This document shows, piece by piece, positions 1-9,080 of a DNA stretch of 64,000 bases. Position numbers and translations under genes: made by a program. The notes beneath the pieces are model-generated. The model was not told where the DNA came from, did no database searches, and was given only the letters and a program-made list of their open reading frames with translations. Source of the DNA: Chitinophaga sp. MM2321. GTDB lineage: Bacteria > Bacteroidota > Bacteroidia > Chitinophagales > Chitinophagaceae. The stretch spans positions 5,675,001-5,739,000 of the forward strand of contig NZ_OZ035533.1 of the NCBI RefSeq assembly GCF_964033635.1, given 5' to 3'. Each line of letters opens with the position of its first letter. Position 1 is the stretch's first letter.

Positions 1-298
1 CTTTAATCTGCACATCCTCTATGATGCATTCCACTACCAGGCTGCAATCATGCAATTCTTCATAATTATTAGAGATGGTCAGGGAAGATAGATAAGCTTC
101 TACAGGCTTTATTAAAAGTCCTCCCTGCTCGCAAACAAGAAGCTGATCCCTGATCCGGCCAGCAGCAATGGCCTCTTCACCCATCAGTGGAGCAATCGCT
201 TTTACGGTATGACCAGCTATTAAAAGTGAAGCCACAATGCTGCTTCCCATCAAACCCAATCCGACAATACCGATATGGATATTTTTAATATCTGTCAT
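1..298 (-). CDS. 3-hydroxyacyl-CoA dehydrogenase family protein, N-terminal part (runs off the window)
   Basis: The first 99 codons are visible. They begin at ATG (298) and show a Rossmann nucleotide-binding start: a short beta strand followed by GLGLMG at about residues 13-18, then helix and strand, and further on a VVECIIED stretch typical of the NAD-binding domain of 3-hydroxyacyl-CoA dehydrogenases (beta-oxidation or 3-hydroxybutyryl-CoA type). The C-terminal substrate and dimerisation domain lies outside the window, so the exact substrate is open. The start lies 4 bp downstream of the ridA-like stop codon, so the two are probably co-transcribed. Other NAD(P)-dependent dehydrogenases share the motif, but the ECIIED element favours this family. 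Confidence 0.7.
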   Translation of the reverse strand, partial: MTDIKNIHIGIVGLGLMGSSIVASLLIAGHTVKAIAPLMGEEAIAAGRIRDQLLVCEQGGLLIKPVEAYLSSLTISNNYEELHDCSLVVECIIEDVQIK

Positions 299-302
299 TA
301 TT

Positions 303-698
303 TTAAGGCTTAGTGGGTAATTTGACAATGCAATCAATCTCAACTTTTATACTTTCGGCCAAGACAGATTGTACGGTGGTTCTGGCTGGTCTTATTCCCG
401 GAAAAAAAGTGGCGTATACTTTATTGAACCTATCGAAATCACCAATGTCAGTTAAATGCACGGTACACTTTACTACATCTTCCATAGCAGCTCCTCCAGC
501 CGTTACAATGGCTTTAATATTCTCCAGCGTACGTTTTGTTTCTTCTTCAATGGTTCCTAAAACAAACTTCGAGGTTTTGAAGTCAACAGCGGCTTGTCCA
601 CTAACGAATAAAAAGCCATCTACCAAAACAGCATCCGAATAAGCTCCTGTAATAAATGAAGGATCCCTGTCTGGATGATTAACACCTACTTTGCCCAT
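303..698 (-). CDS. RidA family (YjgF/YER057c/UK114) enamine/imine deaminase
   Basis: 131 aa, the usual length for RidA. RidA proteins hydrolyse reactive enamine/imine intermediates released by PLP enzymes, and several relatives act in amino-acid or aromatic catabolism. Visible family marks are the FVSGQ strand near residues 31-35, the VVKCTVHLTDIGDF segment in the middle, and the carboxylate-binding PART motif around residues 104-107 with the conserved arginine R106. It has the core chorismate-mutase-like fold with no signal peptide, so it is cytosolic. It is followed 4 bp later by the hydroxyacyl-CoA dehydrogenase, which suggests a shared catabolic operon; the substrate cannot be told from sequence. 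The N-terminal GVNHPDRDPSFITGAYSD differs from housekeeping RidA, so it may be a subfamily paralogue. Confidence 0.88.
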   Translation of the reverse strand: MGKVGVNHPDRDPSFITGAYSDAVLVDGFLFVSGQAAVDFKTSKFVLGTIEEETKRTLENIKAIVTAGGAAMEDVVKCTVHLTDIGDFDRFNKVYATFFPGIRPARTTVQSVLAESIKVEIDCIVKLPTKP

Positions 699-852
699 AA
701 ATCAATTATTAAGAATTTCGCATTTCTATCTCCTGCGAGTCCAAAATTAGCTTACCGCAATTCCCGATTATGTCACTTTTGTTCAGATTTGTAGTATTAT
801 TTTTCAGAAAATGGAGATGAGATATAGGGGAAGATGAGATGGGGCTACCATT

Positions 853-890
853 AAAAAAAGAGGTCTGCAAATATTTAATTTGCAGACCTC
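853..890 (-). terminator. Rho-independent terminator of the ABC-F gene
   Basis: A 13-bp perfect stem (GAGGTCTGCAAAT and its complement, 860-890) with a 5-nt loop is followed on the minus strand by seven T residues (853-859). It lies 42 bp past the ABC-F stop codon and separates that gene from ridA. Confidence 0.88.
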
Positions 891-931
891 CTGGTCGATA
901 ATTCCTTTAATTTATGTTATTCACTATTACT

Positions 932-2842
932 TTATGCATTCAGTTCACTCAGCTCCAGCCAGCGCATTCCTTTTTCATCCAGCAATTGCAATATTTCACC
1001 AATGCGGTGTGTGAGCGGTTCCATCTGATCATAAGGCAGATCACCATTGGCTAGTTTAGCCTCGATCATTTTCTTTTCCTTTTCCAGATTTTCCATATCT
1101 TTCTCTAACAACTCCAGCTCACGCTTTTCTTTGAAAGACATTTTACGTGCGGTGTTTTCCACAGGTGCTGCCACAGGAGCAGCCACCACTACAGGTTCGG
1201 CACGGCCTTCTTTTTTATTGGTAGCTTTCTTCTTTTCTTCTTCTTTCTGCGCTTCGCGGTACTGTGTATAGTTCCCGGGGAAATCGCGTATTTCTCCATC
1301 TCCCTCAAAAACTAATAAATGTTCTACCAGTTTATCCATGAAATAACGGTCGTGACTCACAATGATCACGCAGCCCTGAAACTCCAGTAAAAAGCTTTCC
1401 AGGATACCCAGCGTAGGCAGATCCAGGTCATTCGTTGGTTCATCCAACACCAGGAAGTTGGGATTGCGGAACAAGATAGAAAGCAAATGCAATCTTCTTT
1501 TCTCCCCGCCACTCAATTTGGAGATGTAGGTATATTGCTTCTCTGCAGGAAACAGAAACAATTCCAGGAACTGGCCGGCACTTACTTTTGAGCCATCTGC
1601 CAGCGGGAAGTTTTCTGCGATATTCTTCACAAACTCAATCACCCTGACATCTTCCTTTACTACCAGGCCGGTCTGGGAATAGTTACCAAAAACGATGGTT
1701 TCCCCTATATTGATCTTACCCGAATCCGGTTGCTCAGTACCCAGGAGCATATTCAGAAAGGTAGATTTACCTACCCCGTTCTTACCGACTACGCCTACAC
1801 GCTCCCCTCTTTTGAAAGTATAATCAAATCCTTTCAGGATCACATGATCCCCGTAGGCTTTGTTCACTTTTTTAAGTTCCAGGATCTTTCCGCCCAGGCG
1901 GGTCATCTTCACATTGAGTTCCAGCTGCTGATCCACCACCTTTGCACTGGCGCGCTCCTTTACTTCATAAAAGGCATCCTGGCGCGACTTTGACTTGGTA
2001 GTACGGGCTTTGGGCTGCTTGCGCATCCATTCCAGTTCTTTACGATAGGTATTGCGGGCCTTCTCTGTACTGGATTTATCACTTTCCTCGCGGGCAGCCT
2101 TCTTTTCAAGATAATTTTCGTAATCACCTTTGTAGATAAACAGCTGTTCCTGGTCCAGTTCCATGACTTCATTGCACACACTATCGAGGAAATAACGATC
2201 ATGCGTTACCAGCAGGAGGGTAACACGTTCCTGGTCGAGATAGTTTTCCAGCCATTCGATCATGGTAACATCGAGGTGGTTCGTAGGCTCATCCATGATC
2301 AGGAGCACATGTTTGTGTTCGAACCCGATGTCAATCAACACCTTAGCGAGCGCCACCCTTTTCTGTTGACCACCGGACAGGGAACCAACGACCTGATCCA
2401 GTTTATGGATATTCAGCTTCCCAAGGATCTGTTTTACTTTGGTATCAAAATGCCAGGCATTGAGTTCGTCCATTCTGGCAAAAGCATCTGCCAGCTTGTT
2501 CACATCAGGCTCGGGACCGTCTTCATCTGTGAGCAGCTCATATTCCTTGATGGCATTCAGGACGGGGTTATCGTGGTTAAAAATGTTTTCGATCACGGTT
2601 TTAGAGAGATCGAAGTCAGATTGCTGTTCCAGCATCACTACGGTCACATCCTTATGGATCCATACCTTCCCTTTATCGGGCACTTCTTTTCCGAGTATAA
2701 TACGTAACAGGGTAGACTTCCCTGTGCCGTTAAGCGCCACCAGTGCTATTTTGTCGCCTTCTTCTATATGAAATGAAATATCCCGGAATAATGGCTTGGT
2801 ACCATACGATTTGGTGAGCCCTTCTACTGTAACATAATGCAT
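932..2842 (-). CDS. uup: ABC-F family ATP-binding protein, Uup-like
   Basis: 636 aa with two ABC ATPase domains in one chain, no membrane segments, and a charged C-terminal coiled coil (about 560-636), the layout of Uup. ABC-F proteins bind the ribosome and act on stalled or specialised translation. Domain 1 has a Walker A ending NGTGKST (about 38-44), signature LSGGQQKR and Walker B LLIMDEPTNHLD. Domain 2 has GKNGVGKST, LSGGEKRR and LVLDEPTNDLD. The first glycine of the domain 1 P-loop is replaced by alanine (ALNGTGKS), although the Lys and Ser that contact phosphate are kept. It is a single gene with its own terminator downstream. Naming as Uup rests on length and C-terminal domain; EttA and resistance-type ABC-F proteins are alternatives. 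Confidence 0.88.
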   Translation of the reverse strand: MHYVTVEGLTKSYGTKPLFRDISFHIEEGDKIALVALNGTGKSTLLRIILGKEVPDKGKVWIHKDVTVVMLEQQSDFDLSKTVIENIFNHDNPVLNAIKEYELLTDEDGPEPDVNKLADAFARMDELNAWHFDTKVKQILGKLNIHKLDQVVGSLSGGQQKRVALAKVLIDIGFEHKHVLLIMDEPTNHLDVTMIEWLENYLDQERVTLLLVTHDRYFLDSVCNEVMELDQEQLFIYKGDYENYLEKKAAREESDKSSTEKARNTYRKELEWMRKQPKARTTKSKSRQDAFYEVKERASAKVVDQQLELNVKMTRLGGKILELKKVNKAYGDHVILKGFDYTFKRGERVGVVGKNGVGKSTFLNMLLGTEQPDSGKINIGETIVFGNYSQTGLVVKEDVRVIEFVKNIAENFPLADGSKVSAGQFLELFLFPAEKQYTYISKLSGGEKRRLHLLSILFRNPNFLVLDEPTNDLDLPTLGILESFLLEFQGCVIIVSHDRYFMDKLVEHLLVFEGDGEIRDFPGNYTQYREAQKEEEKKKATNKKEGRAEPVVVAAPVAAPVENTARKMSFKEKRELELLEKDMENLEKEKKMIEAKLANGDLPYDQMEPLTHRIGEILQLLDEKGMRWLELSELNA

Positions 2843-3030
2843 GGCGCGAAGTTATACATTATCGGCAAAACTCCCCGGAATCCGGAATTATGTATTTGAT
2901 ATAACAGGATTTTTCGTATATTCAATAAAGGATATAAGCGGACTGACTGAATTTCCTGCACCTAATGATAAACTTTTTCGTTGTCAGTTTTGTTTCGGCC
3001 TTTGTCCATTATCCTGTCCCCTCTTTGCGT

Positions 3031-3071
3031 TAAAATAAAAAAAAGCCCTTACGCTGAATGCGGAAGGGCTT
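3031..3071 (-). terminator. Terminator of the Wzi/RemB-like gene
   Basis: Stem AAGCCCTT/AAGGGCTT (3043-3050 with 3064-3071), loop about 13 nt. On the minus strand it runs into an A/T tract that reads TTTTTTTATTTT. It lies 25 bp after the stop of the outer membrane protein gene. Confidence 0.8.
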
Positions 3072-3095
3072 GCGTGTTTTTATGATTTTCGGTTT

Positions 3096-4682
3096 TTAGA
3101 AATCGTAATAGAACTGGCGGAAAGTAGTCCGGAGACCTATACTAAAGATCAGGTCCTTTCTGGTTTGCAGCTCATTTGTGAGCTGACGGGCCGCCAGCGA
3201 GGTTTCCAGCCGTAGATTATATTTAGGATTAAGCACATAAGCAATGGTGCCCTGGACATACAGCAGATCTGTTTTAACACCCTGTCCTATCCAGTTACCA
3301 TATTCGGTTGGATGCGTAGTATATGGCTTAGAGATATCATGGCCATAATTCGTTTTAGGATCAGGATCATCACCATATTTGGAATACATCAATTCACCCC
3401 TTCCATACCAGCGTTTAATGCGATAGGTAGCAATACCCAATACTTCCCAGAAGTTGGCTCCCAGTGGGTGGGCCAGCGATTGATTGTAATGTTCGTAGTT
3501 AATCATTGTACTCTTATAGGAATACGTGTACGGACGAACCACATTAAACTCTCCCTGCAGGTCCAACTTATCAACCTGGAACAGGTCGAATGAGCGGAAA
3601 CCTAATTGCATAGATTGCTTATTTGCCCACCAGCCTTTACCACCAAATACTTCTTTCAGTTTAAATTCATCCAGCACTATCTGACCATAAATAGTTGTTT
3701 TGGGCAGTAACTTAAATTTGGCATTCATCCCCACCAGTGCATTATCAGAAGACCCTTCGGAGAACTCAGCCGAACGCAGGAAGATGATCGGATTCATATA
3801 GCTCCAATCGAAACCACGCTTACGGCCGGTAGAATCGGAATCGGGCCATATTACCGCATCAAAAAGCCCGATGGTTAATTTCTTGCTTACATTCCAATCC
3901 AGGAAGTGAAATACGCCCCATTTTTTATAGTAGCCCAGGTCATCATAGGCAGTTGCAAAGCTTTTGCTGTGCTTATCCATGAATTGCGCCCACATAGCCG
4001 TATACTGCACATTCCCGAGGGTACCAGTGATCTTCAGATAAGGGTAGCTGAACTGAATATCGGAAAGGATCAGCGACCGGTAGCCATCACCAATGAAGTT
4101 CTGTCCGTAGCCGGCAGTGAGGTTAAGATATTTATTGGGTGTATAGGAAAGAAGAGCACTGGCATAGTTGAAGTCAAATGCTTTGCCTTCACTATAACTT
4201 TTAATTCCTCCCTGTCCGGGTACGATATCGTTTTTACGGATATACTCATCAAGATAAGCAGGAAACTTACCCTGATTTTCATAGAAATAAGATTCAAAGT
4301 AGAATTTAGTGCCAATGTTTGCCTGGATACTGGCCCCACGGGTATTCAGCCATGTAGTTCTACTACCGTCATGGGATTTCCCTATCTGGAAATCAGGCAG
4401 GAAGTCGATGAATACATTATAATCCTTATTACGGTACTCCAACAGGTGTTCATCAAATAATTTCCGGTGTACCCAGCTACGCTTTGTGGTATCGGGGCGG
4501 GTGTACATCGCACTGGTATCCTCATGCAGGATTGTCTTAAAAGCAGTGTGATGATTACTGGTGTCGAGATAAAGCTCCCTGATGTCCTGGGGGTTATAGG
4601 GGACAATGACGGGTAACTTCTCTTGTGCATTTACTGCACGTGTCAGCAATAAAATTGCTACCATCCAAACAAGATGCTTCAT
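3096..4682 (-). CDS. Outer membrane beta-barrel protein, RemB / capsule assembly Wzi-like
   Basis: 528 aa with a Sec signal peptide (MKHLVWMVAILLLTRAVNAQ). The mature part has many alternating hydrophobic/aromatic strands and ends in an aromatic residue pattern (FRQFYYDF), as expected of an outer membrane barrel. The segment GYGQNFIGDGYRSLILSD matches the signature region of the Wzi/RemB group; RemB is linked to gliding and surface polysaccharide in Flavobacterium, and Wzi anchors capsule in Enterobacteria. This is recognition from memory of the family, not a search. The gene lies next to the end of the polysaccharide locus and is read in the same direction, but it has its own candidate promoter (4753-4786) and terminator. 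A role in holding the exported polymer at the surface is a reasonable inference. Confidence 0.62.
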   Translation of the reverse strand: MKHLVWMVAILLLTRAVNAQEKLPVIVPYNPQDIRELYLDTSNHHTAFKTILHEDTSAMYTRPDTTKRSWVHRKLFDEHLLEYRNKDYNVFIDFLPDFQIGKSHDGSRTTWLNTRGASIQANIGTKFYFESYFYENQGKFPAYLDEYIRKNDIVPGQGGIKSYSEGKAFDFNYASALLSYTPNKYLNLTAGYGQNFIGDGYRSLILSDIQFSYPYLKITGTLGNVQYTAMWAQFMDKHSKSFATAYDDLGYYKKWGVFHFLDWNVSKKLTIGLFDAVIWPDSDSTGRKRGFDWSYMNPIIFLRSAEFSEGSSDNALVGMNAKFKLLPKTTIYGQIVLDEFKLKEVFGGKGWWANKQSMQLGFRSFDLFQVDKLDLQGEFNVVRPYTYSYKSTMINYEHYNQSLAHPLGANFWEVLGIATYRIKRWYGRGELMYSKYGDDPDPKTNYGHDISKPYTTHPTEYGNWIGQGVKTDLLYVQGTIAYVLNPKYNLRLETSLAARQLTNELQTRKDLIFSIGLRTTFRQFYYDF

Positions 4683-4752
4683 TAATTTCTTTTTGATTCT
4701 TAAATTTCAATGCACGGGATCAGGTATCACAAACATCTTATAATTAATCTGT

Positions 4753-4786
4753 CAAAAGTATAATTGCCAGCTAATTAAGATGCAAA
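4753..4786 (-). promoter_or_regulatory. Candidate Bacteroidota-type promoter for the Wzi/RemB-like gene
   Basis: On the minus strand TTTG (4783-4786), a 22-nt spacer and TACTTTTG (4753-4760) match the -33 TTTG / -7 TANNTTTG scheme, about 70 nt before the ATG. The spacer is at the long end of the usual range, so this is tentative. A second -7-like box (TATCTTTG, 4783-4790) overlaps the -33 element. Confidence 0.4.
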
Positions 4787-4844
4787 GATAATGTTTTCAG
4801 TAAATTGTGGTGACAGCAGGGAATTAGTAGACAATTAAAATATA

Positions 4845-4868
4845 CCCTGCACCGGTGGCGGGTCAGGG
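4845..4868 (-). terminator. Possible weak terminator at the end of the polysaccharide locus
   Basis: Minus strand CCCTG...CAGGG with a 14-nt loop holding a GC-rich inner palindrome, followed by TATATTTTAATT. It begins 11 bp after the fcl stop. The stem is only 5 bp, so termination here is uncertain. Confidence 0.33.
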
Positions 4869-4878
4869 CAAATCTATT

Positions 4879-5817
4879 CTATTTTGACCAATCCAGGTCT
4901 TTTACTTCAGCGTAAACGTTGCGGATACCATCTTCAAGCGGGATACTTGCTTTCCAACCATGACTATGTAACCGGGTAACATCCATTAATTTCCGGGGAG
5001 TGCCATCGGGCTTGGTAGTATCAAATACCAATTTACCTTCAAAACCTACTATTCCTTGGATCAGGCGGGCAAGATCACCAATGCTGATATCCTCACCCAC
5101 ACCAATATTTACGAGTCCTTTTTCATTATAGTTTTGCATCAGGAAGAAACAGGCGTCTGCCATATCATCTGCATGCAAAAATTCACGTTTAGGCGTGCCT
5201 GTTCCCCATATTATGACTTCTTCTTTCTGATTCACTTTTGCTTCATGCATTTTACGCAGCATGGCAGGCAATACGTGAGAGTTGGCCAGGTCATAGTTAT
5301 CATTGGGGCCATACAAGTTGGTAGGCATCACAGAAACAAAATTGCTCCCATATTGCGCGCGATAAGCATCACACATTTCGATACCGGCAATCTTTGCAAT
5401 GGCATATGGTTCATTGGTAGGCTCCAATGGACCAGTGAGCAGGTACTCTTCCTTTAAAGGCTGGGGAGCCATTTTAGGATAAATACAGGAAGACCCGAGG
5501 AACATCAGTTTTTTAACGTCATTCGTGTGTGAATAATGGATCACATTATTCTGTATCATCAGATTTTCATAGATGAACTGCCCACGGTAGGTATTATTCG
5601 CCATAATTCCTCCAACTTTGGCGGCGGCCAGAAAAACATAATCAGGTTTCGTTTGTTCAAAAAATGCAGCCGTAGCAGCCTGTTCACGTAAGTCCAGTTC
5701 TTTTGAAGTACGGGTAATGATATTGTTAAACCCATCCTTTTGCAAACGCCTTACTATAGCAGAACCAACCATTCCCCGATGCCCTGCAACGTATATTTTA
5801 TCCTGTGGATTCATCAT
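4879..5817 (-). CDS. fcl: GDP-L-fucose synthase (GDP-4-keto-6-deoxy-mannose epimerase/reductase)
   Basis: 312 aa extended short-chain dehydrogenase that turns GDP-4-keto-6-deoxy-D-mannose into GDP-L-fucose with NADPH. Seen in the sequence: Rossmann motif GHRGMVGSA (12-20), catalytic Ser in LGSSCIYP (around 109-110), and the Tyr-x3-Lys pair Y138/K142 (YAIAK). The length is normal for the family. It follows gmd after 3 bp, so the two form the usual GDP-fucose pair at the promoter-distal end of the polysaccharide locus. The GDP-fucose would be a donor for one of the locus glycosyltransferases. Confidence 0.95.
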   Translation of the reverse strand: MMNPQDKIYVAGHRGMVGSAIVRRLQKDGFNNIITRTSKELDLREQAATAAFFEQTKPDYVFLAAAKVGGIMANNTYRGQFIYENLMIQNNVIHYSHTNDVKKLMFLGSSCIYPKMAPQPLKEEYLLTGPLEPTNEPYAIAKIAGIEMCDAYRAQYGSNFVSVMPTNLYGPNDNYDLANSHVLPAMLRKMHEAKVNQKEEVIIWGTGTPKREFLHADDMADACFFLMQNYNEKGLVNIGVGEDISIGDLARLIQGIVGFEGKLVFDTTKPDGTPRKLMDVTRLHSHGWKASIPLEDGIRNVYAEVKDLDWSK

Positions 5818-5820
5818 ATG

Positions 5821-6933
5821 CTATTCAAATTGATTCAATACTTTGTACCCGGCATCTTTCAACAGCTTTTCCCGTTGGAAAAGCTCTACATCAGCTGCTA
5901 CCATCTCTTTTACCAACGCGGGTAAGTCGTACTTAGGTTCCCATCCCAGTTGTGTTTTGGATTTCGTAGGATCACCAATCAGCAGATCTACCTCCGTTGG
6001 ACGGAAGTAACGCGGATCCACTGCTACTACCTCCTGGCCTGGCTGGAGTGGACAAGCAGTATCGCGGTTACTTTTTACATATCCTTTTTCTGCTTCACCC
6101 TCGCCTTTGAATTCTATTTCAACTCCTACCTCACTAAATGCCATCTTAATAAAATCCCGTACAGTAGTAGTGATACCGGTAGCGATCACAAAGTCTTCCG
6201 GTTTTTCCTGCTGAAGGATCAGCCACATCGCCTCTACATAATCTTTCGCATGACCCCAATCGCGTTTTGCACTCAGGTTACCTATATAGAGCTTATCCTG
6301 CATGCCCAAAGAAAGCCTGGCAATGGCTCGGGTAATCTTTCTGGTAACAAAGGTTTCCCCCCGCAACGGGCTTTCATGATTAAACAGAATACCGTTACAG
6401 GCAAACATATTATAAGCTTCCCGGTAATTTACAGTGATCCAGTAAGCATACATTTTTGCTACTGCGTAAGGAGAACGGGGATAAAACGGTGTCTTTTCTG
6501 ATTGCGGCACCTCCTGTACAAGGCCATACAGCTCTGATGTAGAAGCCTGGTAAATCCTGGTTTTTTTAACTAATCCAAGCAATCTAACGGCCTCCAATAT
6601 ACGTAGGGTGCCTATTCCATCCACATCAGCGGTATATTCAGGCACTTCAAAACTCACCTGCACATGACTCATCGCGCCGAGATTATATATCTCATCCGGT
6701 TGTACCTCCTGGATGATACGTATGAGGTTGGTGCTATCCGTCAGATCGCCATAGTGGAGTTTGAACCGCACATTTTTTTCATGTGGATCCTGGTAGAGAT
6801 GGTCTATTCTATCTGTGTTAAAGAGCGAAGAGCGGCGTTTGATACCGTGAACTTCATAGCCCTTCTTTAGTAGGAGCTGAGCCAAATAGGCACCGTCCTG
6901 ACCGGTGATGCCTGTGATAAGGGCGATTTTCAT
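5821..6933 (-). CDS. gmd: GDP-mannose 4,6-dehydratase
   Basis: 370 aa. It removes water from GDP-D-mannose to give GDP-4-keto-6-deoxy-D-mannose, the first step to GDP-L-fucose. The N terminus holds the family motif [10 protein letters not shown] (8-17), followed by HGIKRRSS, which binds NADP, the STSELYG segment with the catalytic Thr/Ser and Glu, and YAVAK with the catalytic Tyr and Lys. The C terminus contains [14 protein letters not shown], also typical. It is directly upstream of fcl (3-bp gap) and 66 bp downstream of an SDR gene of the variable cassette. The base composition is higher in GC than the cassette genes, in line with a conserved flank. Confidence 0.96.
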   Translation of the reverse strand: MKIALITGITGQDGAYLAQLLLKKGYEVHGIKRRSSLFNTDRIDHLYQDPHEKNVRFKLHYGDLTDSTNLIRIIQEVQPDEIYNLGAMSHVQVSFEVPEYTADVDGIGTLRILEAVRLLGLVKKTRIYQASTSELYGLVQEVPQSEKTPFYPRSPYAVAKMYAYWITVNYREAYNMFACNGILFNHESPLRGETFVTRKITRAIARLSLGMQDKLYIGNLSAKRDWGHAKDYVEAMWLILQQEKPEDFVIATGITTTVRDFIKMAFSEVGVEIEFKGEGEAEKGYVKSNRDTACPLQPGQEVVAVDPRYFRPTEVDLLIGDPTKSKTQLGWEPKYDLPALVKEMVAADVELFQREKLLKDAGYKVLNQFE

Positions 6934-6999
6934 GATTAGAAATATTTTTCAACAGAATTAGTCCTCACTCCTGGAATGAAAAATTACATAAATAGTTGT

Positions 7000-7989
7000 T
7001 TAAATGCTATTGTTAGCAGTGGAGGATTCATTCATAATTGCAGATAGCGTTTTAGAAAGTCCTTCTTCCAAGCTGAAAGGTGGCTTAAAACCAGATAATT
7101 CAACAGCCTTATTTGCGAACTGCGTAGTAGCACAAAACTTCTTGACCCGCACTGAGCTGATCGGTAATTTTTTATTAATAACTTTAGCTAATATATCAAA
7201 CCCTATTCCACTGGTATATCCCAACCAATATGGAATCCGTAACGGAGGTAATTTTTTTGACATAGTCTCTTCTGCTACCTTAACTAATTCGTTCATCGTT
7301 AAATCGGGCTTGTCAGCATAATTAAATACTTTATAACCATTCATTTTCTCATCAATACAATATTGAATAAAGCTGGTTATATTTTCAACATAAGCCATGG
7401 ATTTCTTATTCTGTCCCTTTCCAATCATAAGAAACTTGCCCGTTGAAATCTGCTTTAATAAATTATAGACATTCCCCTTGTTTCCCGGGCCAAATACCAC
7501 AGTGGGTCTGATTATAATTAATGTCCGGTTCTCTTTGTCCTGATTATACCATTCACGTAAAACTTCTTCCGCCTGCCATTTACTTTTGCCATAATGATTA
7601 AAAGGATCAATAGGATGTTCTTCAGTTGGGTTTTCTTTATTCAGTCCGTATACTGCAACCGAACTGGTGAAAATAATCTTATTAATTCCCTTTGCCTTCA
7701 TTATTTTCAATACATTTTCGGCCCCTTCTACATTCACATCATGATATAAAGAAACCGGAGTTACATCATCCCTATGTTCAGCTGCTAATAAAACTACCCA
7801 ATCATTTTCTGAATGTTTATTTAAATGTTGTTCTACTTCATCAGGCTTACGCACATTACCTATAACAGTGAACTTCTCAAATGAAGTAGACATTTGTTTA
7901 TCTATAATTTTGAAAGTGATTTCATTACTAACAAATCCTTTACTTAATACTGTACCGATGAAACCCGATCCACCTATTATAAAAACCAT
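7000..7989 (-). CDS. NAD-dependent epimerase/dehydratase family protein (nucleotide-sugar SDR)
   Basis: 329 aa extended SDR, probably acting on a nucleotide-activated sugar or a lipid-linked sugar. Rossmann motif GGSGFIG (6-12), FTSSVAVYG around 107-115 with the catalytic Ser, and Y133-x3-K137 (YGKSK). The IRPTVVFGPGN segment fits substrate-binding loops of UDP-hexose 4-epimerase and 4-reductase relatives. Which reaction it does cannot be settled from sequence. AT-rich like its neighbours. It begins 10 bp after the glycosyltransferase stop at 8000, within the same leftward transcription unit. Alternatives include a 4-ketoreductase making a 6-deoxy or quinovosamine-type sugar, or a C4 epimerase. 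Confidence 0.82.
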   Translation of the reverse strand: MVFIIGGSGFIGTVLSKGFVSNEITFKIIDKQMSTSFEKFTVIGNVRKPDEVEQHLNKHSENDWVVLLAAEHRDDVTPVSLYHDVNVEGAENVLKIMKAKGINKIIFTSSVAVYGLNKENPTEEHPIDPFNHYGKSKWQAEEVLREWYNQDKENRTLIIIRPTVVFGPGNKGNVYNLLKQISTGKFLMIGKGQNKKSMAYVENITSFIQYCIDEKMNGYKVFNYADKPDLTMNELVKVAEETMSKKLPPLRIPYWLGYTSGIGFDILAKVINKKLPISSVRVKKFCATTQFANKAVELSGFKPPFSLEEGLSKTLSAIMNESSTANNSI

Positions 7990-7999
7990 AACGTAGCAC

Positions 8000-9070
8000 T
8001 TATTTAATTAATGAACTATAAAGATTCAAATATTTATCCTTATTAAGCAATAAGTTAAAATTCTTATCGAAAAAATCTTTAACAGGCAATTTATATGAAT
8101 CGAAATTTTCGTTTAGCTCAAACAAGGCTCTATGAATATCCTCAACGGAGTTCTCAACCAAAAGACTGGGGTTAACGACAATCTCGCTACAACCACCAAC
8201 GTTACTCAATATTAGTGGTAATCCGGCTGACATAGCTTCCAATGCTGACATAGGCAAACCTTCGCTATCTGAAATAAGTATAAAAGCATGATAGTCTGCA
8301 AAACTGTTAAAACTCTTGACTTCTCCTAATAAAAATACGTTATCCAATCTACGAGCATAAACATCTTTTTTAATCTCTTCCTCATCCGGCCCCAACCCAA
8401 TAAGATATAATTCAGCGAAATCTATTCCACTCATAGCTTCTATCAAGATGTCCATCCTCTTAGGATACGCCAATCTTGCAAGTGATAAAAGTTTCAACCG
8501 GCTTCCTGCACCTCGCCTATTTGATGGGGCAGATAATTGTAATTCTACCGGGAAAATACAATTTTTGAGCAAAATAAGCTTATCCTCAGCTAAACCAATT
8601 TTTCTCTGAGCTGTTAAATAATCATTATTTGAGACACATATGGTTTTACCCGAAATATTACCTAGAAAGCGTTCTATTCTATTTAAAATGAACGTCAATC
8701 GTCCACCATTATAAACTGAGGACCACCCATGAGAAACATAAATACTGGATGCCCCTGTTAATTTGGCGGCTATTCTTCCATAAAGACCACCATTCGCGGA
8801 ATTGCAAACAACAAGATCAATCTGGTGCTGTTTTATGTATTTTATTAACTTTATCAGATACCCAAATGCCATTCGACTTTCAATTCTTTTATCCAATAGC
8901 AAACCCATTGTTTTATCTGCTATGTTTTCCGTTAGCCATCCCACCTCATTGGTTGCAAGGAATACATCAAATTGATTCACGGAGATATCTATCTGTTCTT
9001 TAACGTATTTCTGAGCGCCACCTACCTCACTTTTGGTAATTAAGAACAAAATTCGCTTCTTTATATTCAT
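8000..9070 (-). CDS. Glycosyltransferase family 4 (GT-B fold)
   Basis: 356 aa. The N-terminal domain starts with KRILFLITKSEVGGAQKYV, typical of GT4 enzymes, and the C-terminal nucleotide-binding domain has SLARLAYPKRMDILIEAM and the EX7E element in EGLPMSALEAMSAGLPLI. It probably adds one sugar to the undecaprenyl-linked repeat unit at the inner membrane; donor and linkage are not predictable. The gene lies in the AT-rich cassette, 10 bp from the next gene on each side, so it is part of one long transcript. Confidence 0.86.
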   Translation of the reverse strand: MNIKKRILFLITKSEVGGAQKYVKEQIDISVNQFDVFLATNEVGWLTENIADKTMGLLLDKRIESRMAFGYLIKLIKYIKQHQIDLVVCNSANGGLYGRIAAKLTGASSIYVSHGWSSVYNGGRLTFILNRIERFLGNISGKTICVSNNDYLTAQRKIGLAEDKLILLKNCIFPVELQLSAPSNRRGAGSRLKLLSLARLAYPKRMDILIEAMSGIDFAELYLIGLGPDEEEIKKDVYARRLDNVFLLGEVKSFNSFADYHAFILISDSEGLPMSALEAMSAGLPLILSNVGGCSEIVVNPSLLVENSVEDIHRALFELNENFDSYKLPVKDFFDKNFNLLLNKDKYLNLYSSLIK

Positions 9071-9080
9071 TTATATGAGG

